A stretch of 32,927 nucleotides of DNA from Lachnospiraceae bacterium (GTDB lineage: Bacteria; Bacillota_A; Clostridia; Lachnospirales; Lachnospiraceae): positions 1-32,927 of the forward strand of contig QXWX01000075.1 in NCBI GenBank assembly GCA_009911175.1. Reading direction: 5' to 3'. Under the pieces are notes generated by a model that was not told the DNA's origin, did no database searches, and saw only the letters and a list, made by a program, of their open reading frames with translations. The translations under genes and the position numbers were made by a program. Shown here in pieces: positions 25,096 to 32,660 of this stretch (position 1 is the stretch's first letter; each line of letters begins with the position of its first letter).

Positions 25096-26049
25096 ATGAA
25101 TGGAATTGAGGTATCAATTGTTTTGCCTGTTTATAATGAGGAAAATATAATAGAGAATACAGTATTAGAAGTAGAAAAAATATTGGATTCTCTTAAATTA
25201 TCTTATGAAATGATATTGGTGGATGATGGTTCAGAGGATGATACATGGAAGAAAATTGATAAAATAGAAAAAGAAAGACGGGGGGGGATTTTCAAAGGAA
25301 TATTATTTTCGCGTAATTTTGGAAAAGAAGCAGCGCTTCTGGCAGGACTGGCATATTCAAAAGGCGATGCAGTTATAACCATGGATAGCGACTCACAACA
25401 TCCGCCTGAAAAAATACCAGAGTTTATTAAAATATGGAAGAATGGATATAAAATTGTGGAGGGCATTAAAAGCAGCCGTGGCGATGAAACAACCATACAT
25501 CATACATTTGCCAGTGCTTTTTATAAATTATTAAGTAGGGCGGTCGGAACAGATATGAATAATACAAGTGATTTTAAGCTGCTGGACAGGGAGGTGGTTA
25601 ATGTAATTTTACAAATGCCAGAAAAACAGATGTTTTATAGAGCTATTTCGGTATGGGTGGGATTCAGGTCTGCTAAAGTAAAATTTGAAGTGCAAAAGAG
25701 ACCGCATGGAAAATCTAAATGGACAATTATAAAACTAACTAAGTATGCAATCAGAAACATAACCTCATTTACGTCTGCACCGCTTCAGATCATAACTGTC
25801 TTGGGAGGATTGTTTTTTTTGTTTGCGATGTTTGTCGGTATATTTGCAATAATTAAATGGGCAAACGGAAATGCCGTTGAGGGGTTCACAACAGTAATTT
25901 TGCTGCAGCTTATCTATGGCAGCATAACAATGTTTGCAATGGGGCTGATGGGATATTATATTTCTAAATTAAATGACGAGATACGGGGACGTCCGAGATA
26001 TATTGTGGAAAAGGAGATAGGAACGAATGAGAAAACAGGAGACTATTGA
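25096..26049 (+). CDS. GtrB/ArnC-like polyprenyl-phosphate glycosyltransferase
   Basis: A membrane-anchored GT2 of 317 residues. EVSIVLPVYNEENII, MILVDDGSEDDTW, FSRNFGKEAALLAGLAYSKG, ITMDSDSQHPPEKI and NTSDFKLLDREVV are the standard order of motifs of GtrB, ArnC and dolichol-phosphate-mannose synthases. Two transmembrane segments follow at about residues 232-257 and 268-295. The enzyme moves a sugar from a nucleotide to undecaprenyl phosphate at the inner face of the membrane. Codons for Arg-Gly-Gly near residue 62-64 form an uninterrupted run of eight G, a possible slippage site. The GGGAGG at 25073-25078 is unusually far (17 nt) from the ATG. No GtrA-type flippase is seen nearby. Confidence 0.92.
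   Translation: MNGIEVSIVLPVYNEENIIENTVLEVEKILDSLKLSYEMILVDDGSEDDTWKKIDKIEKERRGGIFKGILFSRNFGKEAALLAGLAYSKGDAVITMDSDSQHPPEKIPEFIKIWKNGYKIVEGIKSSRGDETTIHHTFASAFYKLLSRAVGTDMNNTSDFKLLDREVVNVILQMPEKQMFYRAISVWVGFRSAKVKFEVQKRPHGKSKWTIIKLTKYAIRNITSFTSAPLQIITVLGGLFFLFAMFVGIFAIIKWANGNAVEGFTTVILLQLIYGSITMFAMGLMGYYISKLNDEIRGRPRYIVEKEIGTNEKTGDY
25280..25287 (+). repeat. Homopolymer of eight G inside the GtrB-like gene
   Basis: The codons CGG GGG GGG give eight consecutive G in an otherwise A/T-rich gene. A one-base gain or loss would shift the frame after about 62 residues and remove nearly the whole enzyme. The frame is intact in this sequence. It is a candidate contingency tract, but its length variation is not shown here. 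Confidence 0.85.
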
Positions 26050-26779
26050 TAAGATATTGAGACGGTTTCCTAAAAACCGGGAACCTCTTCCAGATGCGTA
26101 TCAGAAAATATATACTCAGCATTACGCAGAAAATAGAAATGCATCTACAAAAGCATCAAAGGCGACTGCATTTATGGAACGTTGGTGTCATAAACAGGTA
26201 GCAAGAACTTTACGATATGTTGAGAATGGTTCTACATTGGAAATAGGTGCGGGAACACTTAATCAATTCAATTTTGAAAGAAAGATTGGAGATTATGATA
26301 TCGTTGAACCTTATTCTGCTTTATTTGAAAATTCACCGTATCTGAAATTTATTGATAAAGTTTATGATGATATTTCTCAAATACCACTGGAAAAAAGATA
26401 TAACCGAATAATATCAGTTTTATCTTTTGAGCATATACTCGATCTCCCAAGTGTAATAAGACAATGTGGGATTCTGCTAAAGGATGATGGATTTATGTCA
26501 GTGAGTATCCCGAATGAAGGAAGATTTTTGTGGAGGTTTGCTTATAGGAATACATCAGGAAAAGAATTTCATAGAAGATTTGGACTGGATTATGATGTGA
26601 TTATGCATTATGAGCATGTAAATACAGCAGATGAAATAGAGGCTCTGATTAAATACTATTTTCAGGATGTGTCCATCTATCTTTTTGGAATAGGAAAAGA
26701 ATGGTCTTTCTATAGAAATTATTTTTGCAGAAAGCCGAATATTTCAAAATGTAGTAATAAAAAAGGAAATTTTTCATGA
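26027..26779 (+). CDS. SAM-dependent class I methyltransferase
   Basis: A 250-residue Rossmann methyltransferase. STLEIGAGTLNQF is SAM motif I near residue 68, IVEPYSALF is the acidic strand-2 end, ISVLSFEHILDLPS is the motif IV region, and LLKDDGFMSVSIPNEGRF matches the post-IV strand. The C-terminal part is rich in aromatic residues. It starts inside the end of the GtrB-like gene (23-base overlap) with AGGAG just upstream. The neighbourhood suggests methylation of a sugar or its lipid-linked form. Position and atom (O- or N-methyl) cannot be told. Confidence 0.87.
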   Translation: MRKQETIDKILRRFPKNREPLPDAYQKIYTQHYAENRNASTKASKATAFMERWCHKQVARTLRYVENGSTLEIGAGTLNQFNFERKIGDYDIVEPYSALFENSPYLKFIDKVYDDISQIPLEKRYNRIISVLSFEHILDLPSVIRQCGILLKDDGFMSVSIPNEGRFLWRFAYRNTSGKEFHRRFGLDYDVIMHYEHVNTADEIEALIKYYFQDVSIYLFGIGKEWSFYRNYFCRKPNISKCSNKKGNFS

Positions 26780-27468
26780 ACAGAAACTCCACAAATAAAA
26801 TCAATTATTTTTTGGATAATTGGATGCCTCCAGTATTAAGAGATTGCAAATTTTTTATGCGAATCCTGCTGCGGATTGGCATTGGAAAAAAATACTCTTA
26901 TTATATGGATTTTAAGAAAAGGCTGCCCACGTTAAAGGAAACAGATATTAACAAATATTACCGTGTTCTGGCAGATACATTTATAAAGCGGGAGACAGAC
27001 CTAAATAAAGCATGTATAGAAAGAATCCTTTCTGAGGAGATGGGAGAAATCATTCTTGATGCGGCTGCTGGAAAAGGCTTTATGGCAGGCAGAATACTTA
27101 ACAATTATCCAGAAAAAATAGTAACTGTATCGGACATTGTATTACCGCCATTTTCGGAACGGATTGATGGAATTAAATATGTGAAGGCATCATTAACAAA
27201 AATGCCTTTTGAGGATAAAACATTTGATACCGTAATTTGTACACACGCACTGGAACATATTAAAGATATACAGGGAGCGTTAAGTGAACTACGTAGAGTA
27301 TGCAGGAATAAATTGATTATTGTTCTTCCGAGGCAAAGGGAATATTTGTATACATTTGACCTTCATATTAACTTTTTTCCTTATAAATATAATGTAGAGA
27401 ATATCTTGAATAATAGTGCAACAATCGAGTTGCTTGATAATGATTGGTATTGTGTTGAGTACATTTAG
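26776..27468 (+). CDS. Second SAM-dependent class I methyltransferase
   Basis: A 230-residue methyltransferase. EIILDAAAGKGFMAGRIL is motif I near residue 93, VTVSDIVLPPF the acidic loop, MPFEDKTFDTVICTHALEHIKD motif IV with the UbiE-like THALEH, and ELRRVCRNKLIIVLP the following strand. The first 70 residues are basic and aromatic and may bind the membrane or substrate. It overlaps the preceding methyltransferase by ATGA, so both are made together. They are not close copies of each other, so two different methylations are likely. Confidence 0.87.
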   Translation: MNRNSTNKINYFLDNWMPPVLRDCKFFMRILLRIGIGKKYSYYMDFKKRLPTLKETDINKYYRVLADTFIKRETDLNKACIERILSEEMGEIILDAAAGKGFMAGRILNNYPEKIVTVSDIVLPPFSERIDGIKYVKASLTKMPFEDKTFDTVICTHALEHIKDIQGALSELRRVCRNKLIIVLPRQREYLYTFDLHINFFPYKYNVENILNNSATIELLDNDWYCVEYI

Positions 27469-27552
27469 ATATCAATATTATATGAGCAAGTGCAAATATA
27501 TCTTAGAGTAATGAGTGCATAATATGATTGTATATTGGAGGGAGATGAAATA

Positions 27553-28431
27553 TTGACAGTAACATTTCATGCTGATGATTATGGGATTAATGACAAACAA
27601 TCACAGCGTGTTTTGGCCTGTTCCGAGCAAAATGGGGGAGTTCTAAACAGCGTTAGTATTATGCCAAATTCAAGAAATCTTGACAGCACAATCCCTATGC
27701 TCGATAGTAGGATAAAAACTGGAATACATATTAATCTGGCAGAGGGAACACCATGTGCTGATCCAAGGGATATCCCTTTATTGGTCAGGAATGGTGTGTT
27801 CTATCACAGTTTTATGTCACTTTTATGGCTTTCAATTACAAAGCGTAGACAATTGGAACATCAGGTTGAAGCCGAGATTCTTGCCCAAATTAACAGTGTG
27901 GTCCGATATCTTGATACGGGGTATAAAGTTAGAATAGACAGTCATGTGCATTATCACATGATACCGGTAGTGTTTAAAGGTTTGTGCAAGGCGCTTAAGC
28001 GTAGCGGACATGAGGTTGAGTATATTCGCTATACCAATGAGAAATTATCATTATATTTATGGTCACCGTACGTATGGAGATATATTCATACAATAAATAT
28101 TATAAAGGCGCTCCTATTAAAGATTTTTGGAATTATCAACCGTGGTACGCTCAGGCAATATGGATATGAAGCCTGTATAGGACTGTTTTTTGGTGTTGTT
28201 TTTACGGGAGAGATGTATGGGAAACATATAGGGGTAATTTTAGAAAAATATTGTACTTATGCTAGAAAACATGGGCAGAATTTAGAGGTGTTATTTCATC
28301 CTGGAGCTATAGCGGAAGGTGAGGAATTTCTTGAGGGGTGTAATGCTGCGTTTAAGGCAGTATATAGTTCAAAAAACAGGCGTAGGGAAGCAAAAATTCT
28401 AAAAAAACTTGGGGGAATTAACATTTCATGA
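27553..28431 (+). CDS. YdjC/ChbG-family carbohydrate deacetylase
   Basis: A 292-residue YdjC/ChbG/HpnK-type deacetylase. HADDYGIND at the N-terminus holds the metal-binding Asp. GIHINLAEG and RIDSHVHYHMIP contribute the metal-binding histidines and HPGAIAEGEEF the C-terminal one. These enzymes remove N-acetyl groups from amino sugars using a divalent metal. The TTG at 27553 is the most likely start: it follows GGAGG at 27537-27541 and puts HADDYG six residues from the N-terminus. An in-frame TTG at 27535 has no ribosome site. The next gene, overlapping by ATGA, is a formyltransferase. An exchange of N-acetyl for N-formyl, or an Arn-like temporary N-acyl step, is therefore plausible. Confidence 0.85.
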   Translation: MTVTFHADDYGINDKQSQRVLACSEQNGGVLNSVSIMPNSRNLDSTIPMLDSRIKTGIHINLAEGTPCADPRDIPLLVRNGVFYHSFMSLLWLSITKRRQLEHQVEAEILAQINSVVRYLDTGYKVRIDSHVHYHMIPVVFKGLCKALKRSGHEVEYIRYTNEKLSLYLWSPYVWRYIHTINIIKALLLKIFGIINRGTLRQYGYEACIGLFFGVVFTGEMYGKHIGVILEKYCTYARKHGQNLEVLFHPGAIAEGEEFLEGCNAAFKAVYSSKNRRREAKILKKLGGINIS

Positions 28432-29195
28432 AAGTATATTTAGTCGTAGAAGAAACAGTATTTTTTCATCCACAGTTCGTGGAAAATCTGATTATTAATT
28501 GTAAAGATGAGATTGTAGGTGCTTCACTTGTAACTGCTGTAAAGAAAAAAAATAATATAGAACGCTATATGATTGAGCATTTTTACTACTTGCATTTGTC
28601 AGAGATATTCATAATGGGAATATTGCAGATTAGATATATGATTCTCAGCAAACTGGATAAGAAAAAAAAATATACTGTAAGAAGTGTTTTAAATCATTAT
28701 CAGATTCCCTTTGAAGAAGTCAAGTATAATATAAATACAGATGACCATATTGCGTACATAGAATCAAAAAAACCTGATGTTATTCTTTCATCCCAGTCTT
28801 TATACTTTGGAAAAAGAATTCTTGAAATACCAAAAAAATGTTGTATTAACAGACACTCAGGATTACTCCCACGTAACGGTGGGTTGTGGCCAGGATTTCA
28901 AGCTGTAAGAAAAGGTGAAACAGAAACCGGAGTATCTGTGCATACAATGGAGAAAACCATTGATGCGGGGGTTATACTGTCTCAGGTAAGGGTTCCAATT
29001 AAGGAGGGGGAGACGGTATGGAATATATATAAAGAGTGTTTTGAAAAGAGTGTAGATGCAGTAATAGAAGCTCTTAAAAAGATTAGTGAGAATGACTATT
29101 CATCGATAGATAACGGATATGAAAGGGAGTACTACTCTTTCCCATCTAAAGAGCAATGGCAAGAGTTTCGAAAGCGCGGGGGAAAATATGTTTAG
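28428..29195 (+). CDS. Formyltransferase-family protein (sugar N-formyltransferase candidate)
   Basis: A 255-residue protein with the methionyl-tRNA-formyltransferase fold. KPDVILSSQSLYFG and CCINRHSGLLPRNGGLWP carry the catalytic Asn and His. GVSVHTMEKTIDAGVILSQ carries the catalytic Asp and the usual formyltransferase spacing. The folate-binding half is shorter and more divergent than in Fmt. Sugar N-formyltransferases use N10-formyl-tetrahydrofolate to formylate an amino sugar, which fits the upstream deacetylase that could free the amine. The stop overlaps the AGGAGG of the next gene. Fmt itself is unlikely because the protein is short, lacks the C-terminal tRNA domain and sits in a glycan locus. 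Confidence 0.85.
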   Translation: MKVYLVVEETVFFHPQFVENLIINCKDEIVGASLVTAVKKKNNIERYMIEHFYYLHLSEIFIMGILQIRYMILSKLDKKKKYTVRSVLNHYQIPFEEVKYNINTDDHIAYIESKKPDVILSSQSLYFGKRILEIPKKCCINRHSGLLPRNGGLWPGFQAVRKGETETGVSVHTMEKTIDAGVILSQVRVPIKEGETVWNIYKECFEKSVDAVIEALKKISENDYSSIDNGYEREYYSFPSKEQWQEFRKRGGKYV

Positions 29196-29206
29196 GAGGA
29201 GAAAAT

Positions 29207-30319
29207 GTGAAAAAGTCTGGAAGAGATTATGGGCTAGATATACTTAGACTAATATGTATAATTATGCTTGCCACATATCATTTCTTGAACTACTACGGGC
29301 CGACATATACGAATATAGCAGTATATGGACGAAAGGCGGTCCTTGTTCAGAACTTCTTCTGGGCTGGGGGAAGGGTTATCTGTAATGTCTATCTTTATGT
29401 TTCAGCATGGTACCTGTGTGAAAAAGAATTTCGAATAGAACGGATATTTAAGACATGGTTTACTGTTTTTGTCTATAGTCTAATCATCGGAAGCGTGTTC
29501 TATATTCGATGTAGAGATATGAAATTTCTCATAAAGCATTTTTTCCCGATATCCTCATGCATCGTATGGTATGTGTCTATGTACATAGGAATACTGATTA
29601 TGGCACCATTGCTGAATATACTCCTTGACGATAAGTTCCGCAAATATACGCGGATTGTAGTCACATTGTTTGTGATTATGCAGTGTGTGATTCCCTCATT
29701 TTACGCTAAATATTCATATCCAGGAGCGGTCTTAAGCTGGTTTATGGTTGCATATCTGCTCATTGGAATTATAAAAAAAGACAAGATAAATATATCGCGA
29801 TGGATAGGCGGAATCATGTTTGCTCTTGGATGGGGATTATGCCTGTGGTTTTATAACAGCTACGCCGGATGGATTGCAGACCCGAAAATATCCGAAATTT
29901 TCGTTGAACTTGGATTATATCAAGGGATATATTTTTCGAATCTAGCCTCGCTTCCATGTAGTATGGCTGCATTGGGTCTATTTATTATGTTCCGGAATCC
30001 TCAAACTGCGCATATAAAATGGAGGGGGGGGGTAAAGAAGGTCAGCCTTGCCAGTCTGGATATATATATTCTGAATTCAATGGAGTCACCGTGGGGAAAA
30101 CTTGCTTGGGTTGAATTATGGAAGCCGGGATATGTACCAAACCACCTGCTTCAATGTTATATGATGATTGGTTTGGGAATTATTATTGGTGTTGTTATTG
30201 GGAATCTGAGAGAGTGCCTGTACTTAAAATTAAAAGACAGACTTTATTTAAATAAATATTTTGAACGTATGGAGAAAGCTATTTGTGGAGATCTAAAATT
30301 AAAAGATCCAACAGAATAA
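29207..30319 (+). CDS. Acyltransferase family 3 membrane O-acyltransferase
   Basis: A polytopic protein of about 370 residues with roughly 10 hydrophobic segments. The first segment is DYGLDILRLICIIMLATYHF, the diagnostic R..xx..H region of acyltransferase-3 enzymes such as OafA, with the catalytic-type histidine. WYVSMYIGILIMAPLLN is the conserved mid-protein stretch. Such enzymes O-acetylate surface polysaccharide. The start is GTG 29207, with a perfect AGGAGG at 29194-29199 seven bases upstream; ATG 29156 lies inside the formyltransferase and lacks a site. A run of nine G (codons Arg-Gly-Gly-Val) lies about three quarters through the gene. A slip there would cut off the last membrane segments, so this gene may be phase-variable. 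Confidence 0.9.
   Translation: MKKSGRDYGLDILRLICIIMLATYHFLNYYGPTYTNIAVYGRKAVLVQNFFWAGGRVICNVYLYVSAWYLCEKEFRIERIFKTWFTVFVYSLIIGSVFYIRCRDMKFLIKHFFPISSCIVWYVSMYIGILIMAPLLNILLDDKFRKYTRIVVTLFVIMQCVIPSFYAKYSYPGAVLSWFMVAYLLIGIIKKDKINISRWIGGIMFALGWGLCLWFYNSYAGWIADPKISEIFVELGLYQGIYFSNLASLPCSMAALGLFIMFRNPQTAHIKWRGGVKKVSLASLDIYILNSMESPWGKLAWVELWKPGYVPNHLLQCYMMIGLGIIIGVVIGNLRECLYLKLKDRLYLNKYFERMEKAICGDLKLKDPTE
30024..30032 (+). repeat. Homopolymer of nine G inside the acyltransferase gene
   Basis: AGG GGG GGG G forms nine consecutive G in a gene of about 38 percent GC. The frame is open in this sequence. Gain or loss of one base would truncate or alter the last 95 or so residues, including the final membrane segments. 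Runs of this length are the usual substrate of slipped-strand variation in surface-glycan genes of other bacteria. Confidence 0.88.
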
Positions 30320-30446
30320 ATGCATTTGATTACTCAATATGCTGAACATATTATTGATAATTATTTGTTTAATAAAGAATAGGTTTTAGATTTATTTTGT
30401 AAGCAGATGCGATAATTCTTTTTTTACCAATCGAGAGGACTGAGTT
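30320..30446 (+). other. 127-nt AT-rich gap before the gmhA unit
   Basis: This is one of the longest gaps between genes in the cluster. It is very A/T-rich. I see no gene, terminator hairpin or T-run. Promoter-like pieces (TTGATA at 30354, TTGTTT at 30365 with TAGATT at 30387) have poor spacing or weak second boxes, so no promoter is called. The distal GAGAGG belongs to the next gene. Confidence 0.5.
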
Positions 30447-31136
30447 TTGGAAAAAAAAATATTGGAACTAAAATTGAAAAAACATATTGACCTATTGGTA
30501 CAACGATATCCGAGATTGAAGAGTATTACTCCTTCTATTATTTCGGCCTACGAAGTAATGGAGCAAGCTTACTCTATGGACCATAAACTACTCGTAGCAG
30601 GAAATGGAGGATCGGCAGCTGATTCGGAACATATCGCCGGAGAGCTGATGAAAAGATTTAAATCACCAAGGCCTGTCACTTCTGATTTTGCCAAAAAGCT
30701 GTGCGAGATAGACAGTGTTCGAGGTCCGCAACTTTCAAAAAACTTGGAGCGTTCTTTGATGGCTATTCCTCTCGTTGCCCATGAAGCACTGTCCACCGCC
30801 TATATCAACGATGTAGACGGATACGGCGTTTTTGCACAACAGCTTTTAGGCTTCGGAAGACCGGGGGATGTATTCTTAGGTATCAGTACCTCTGGCAACA
30901 GCCAAAACATTATGAACGCTGTAGTTGTTGCAAAAGCGTTAGAAATGAAAGTTATAGGTCTCACAGGAGCAGATGGCGGAGAGTTGGCATCTACAGCAGA
31001 TGTGGTGGTGAAAGCACCCGAAACGGAAACTTATCTGATACAGGAACTGCATCTTCCTGTTTACCATTGTTGGTGCCTAATGTTGGAAGATAGATTTTTT
31101 GGTGGGTATGATAAAAAAGAGGATAAAGTTTTATGA
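30447..31136 (+). CDS. gmhA: Phosphoheptose isomerase (SIS domain)
   Basis: A sedoheptulose-7-phosphate isomerase of 229 residues, somewhat longer than the ~190-residue E. coli form because of an insert near residues 75-100. AGNGGSAADSEHIAGELMKRF is the SIS sugar-phosphate loop with the catalytic Glu. GISTSGNSQNIMNAV is the second phosphate loop. IQELHLPVYHCWCLMLED carries the catalytic His. It begins the heptose pathway by making D-glycero-D-manno-heptose 7-phosphate. The start is TTG 30447, with GAGAGG at 30433-30438; the start is followed at once by a run of nine A. The stop overlaps the following fusion gene by ATGA. Confidence 0.93.
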   Translation: MEKKILELKLKKHIDLLVQRYPRLKSITPSIISAYEVMEQAYSMDHKLLVAGNGGSAADSEHIAGELMKRFKSPRPVTSDFAKKLCEIDSVRGPQLSKNLERSLMAIPLVAHEALSTAYINDVDGYGVFAQQLLGFGRPGDVFLGISTSGNSQNIMNAVVVAKALEMKVIGLTGADGGELASTADVVVKAPETETYLIQELHLPVYHCWCLMLEDRFFGGYDKKEDKVL

Positions 31137-32476
31137 AAACTGTGATTATGGCTGGTGGGCTGGGGAAAAGGGCATCATGCATCGCAAATGATATTCCAAA
31201 GCCTTTAATTCCAATAGCTGATAAACCAATTCTTCAATGGGAGATAGAATGTCTTGTCCGTCAAGGCTTTACAGACATTATTCTCACCGTTTCTTATATG
31301 GCAGAGAAGATAAAGGATTTTTTCGATGATGGCAGCGATTTCGGATGCCATATAAGCTACTTTTTAGAAGAGCAGCCTTTGGGGAATGCAGGAGCTCTAT
31401 TTAAACTATGGGAAGCTGGTAAACTGGATGGTGATTTTTTGCTCCTGAATGCCGACTCGATGTTTGATGTGGATTTCAAAAGATTCATTAGATTCCACCA
31501 AGAACATAACGGCTTAGCAACATTATTTACTCACCCCAATAATCATCCATATGATAGCGGTTTGATCATCAGTTCCGAAGCTGGTGTGGTGAAGCAATGG
31601 CTTACAAAAGAGGATATAAGACCGCAGTGGTACAAAAACAGTGTTAATGCAGGATTGCATATTTTAAATATAGAATTGCTAGAATGTTCCGGTATAAATC
31701 CTATGAATATAGATGCTGATCATAAGGTGGATTTAGACCGTGATATCCTAAAACCGCTTGTTTCAACGGGGCGCATTTTTGCTTATGACAGTCCTGAATA
31801 TGTGAAAGATATGGGAACGTCAGAGAGGTTCAGGCAAGTGTCAGTAGACTTAAGAAATGGAAGCGTATCCAGAAGGAATCTCTCAAAACCACAGAAAGCT
31901 ATATTTTTAGACCGCGATGGAACAATAAATCGTTATATCGGCTTTCTATGTGATATTGATGATTTTGAATTGATAGAGGATGCAGCATGTGCTATCCGTC
32001 TTATTAATGACAGTGGTTATTTGGTAATTGTTTGTACGAACCAGCCTGTGATTGCTCGTGGTGAGGTGACTGTAGAGCAGTTAAAAACCATTCATAATAA
32101 AATGGAAACCCTTCTCGGTAAAGAAGGGGCTTATCTTGATAAAATCTATTATTGCCCACATCATCCCGATAAAGGTTTTGAAGGAGAGATTAAGTCTTTA
32201 AAATTCGACTGTGATTGCCGTAAACCCAAAACAGGAATGTTATTGCAAGCTGCCAATGATTTTAATATTGAGATGGAACATAGCTGGATGATAGGGGATG
32301 GCGAACGGGATATACGAGCCGGTAAGAATGCTGGATGTAAGACAGTACTGATAAGAAGCGTTGATGGAGAGAGCAATAGTGGAGACATGGACTTTGGACA
32401 GGATGTGACTGTGAAATCGTTGAAAGAAGCAGTGGAAATGATTCTTGGAGTGAACATAGATCTGGGAGCTTGTTAG
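31133..32476 (+). CDS. hddC/gmhB: HddC-GmhB fusion: heptose-1-phosphate guanylyltransferase and heptose-bisphosphate phosphatase
   Basis: A 447-residue two-domain protein. Residues 1-235 are a nucleotidyltransferase: IMAGGLGKRA with DIPKPLIPIADKPIL, the LLLNADSMFDVDF metal region, and SVNAGLHIL. This matches HddC, which makes GDP-heptose. Residues about 255-447 are a HAD-III phosphatase: AIFLDRDGTINRY nucleophile motif, CTNQPVIARGEV, zinc ligands CPHHP and CDCRKPKTGM, and MIGDGERDIRAGKNAGC. This matches GmhB, which removes the 7-phosphate of heptose-1,7-bisphosphate. The fusion therefore carries out two consecutive steps. With GmhA upstream and HddA at 20390 the GDP-D-glycero-alpha-D-manno-heptose route is complete in this window. 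It is the last + strand gene, and no terminator is evident after it. Confidence 0.93.
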   Translation: MKTVIMAGGLGKRASCIANDIPKPLIPIADKPILQWEIECLVRQGFTDIILTVSYMAEKIKDFFDDGSDFGCHISYFLEEQPLGNAGALFKLWEAGKLDGDFLLLNADSMFDVDFKRFIRFHQEHNGLATLFTHPNNHPYDSGLIISSEAGVVKQWLTKEDIRPQWYKNSVNAGLHILNIELLECSGINPMNIDADHKVDLDRDILKPLVSTGRIFAYDSPEYVKDMGTSERFRQVSVDLRNGSVSRRNLSKPQKAIFLDRDGTINRYIGFLCDIDDFELIEDAACAIRLINDSGYLVIVCTNQPVIARGEVTVEQLKTIHNKMETLLGKEGAYLDKIYYCPHHPDKGFEGEIKSLKFDCDCRKPKTGMLLQAANDFNIEMEHSWMIGDGERDIRAGKNAGCKTVLIRSVDGESNSGDMDFGQDVTVKSLKEAVEMILGVNIDLGAC

Positions 32477-32576
32477 TACTCACATATAAGCGTTAAAAAG
32501 TGAAACGTTATAAACGAGAGACTGTAAAATAAACGTAAGCAAGAAATAATCCGTACCTATTCAAAATCACCAATTT

Positions 32577-32587
32577 ATCCGACGGAT
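32577..32587 (+). repeat. Short palindrome ATCCG-A-CGGAT
   Basis: Five-base arms ATCCG and CGGAT flank a single A. The same ATCCG/CGGAT core recurs in the larger inverted repeat starting six bases downstream. Shared cores beside a recombinase gene suggest protein-binding sites, but this is only a pattern. Confidence 0.5.
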
Positions 32588-32592
32588 TCACA

Positions 32593-32654
32593 TATCCGCA
32601 TCTTTTATTGGAAAGTCCTGCCAGGAAAGCAGTTCTTCTAAAAAGATGCGGATA
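32593..32654 (+). repeat. Perfect 14-bp inverted repeat with 34-bp spacer
   Basis: TATCCGCATCTTTT at 32593-32606 is the exact reverse complement of 32641-32654. The spacer contains a second palindrome, TCCTG-C-CAGGA at 32616-32626. The structure lies six bases beyond the stop codon of the - strand recombinase. There is no T-run after the stem in either direction as a terminator would need, apart from the T4/A4 ends of the arms themselves. It may be a recombination or attachment site, or an unusual terminator for the recombinase. Confidence 0.75.
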
Positions 32655-32660
32655 ATACTC

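Noticed and set aside
28665..28673. Nine-A run in the formyltransferase gene as a switch
   Set aside because: It encodes a Lys-rich stretch in an A-rich genome; A runs of this size are common here, so it carries little weight.
32477..32560. Intrinsic terminator after the last + strand gene
   Set aside because: GCGTT and AACG fragments can pair only weakly and no T-run follows.
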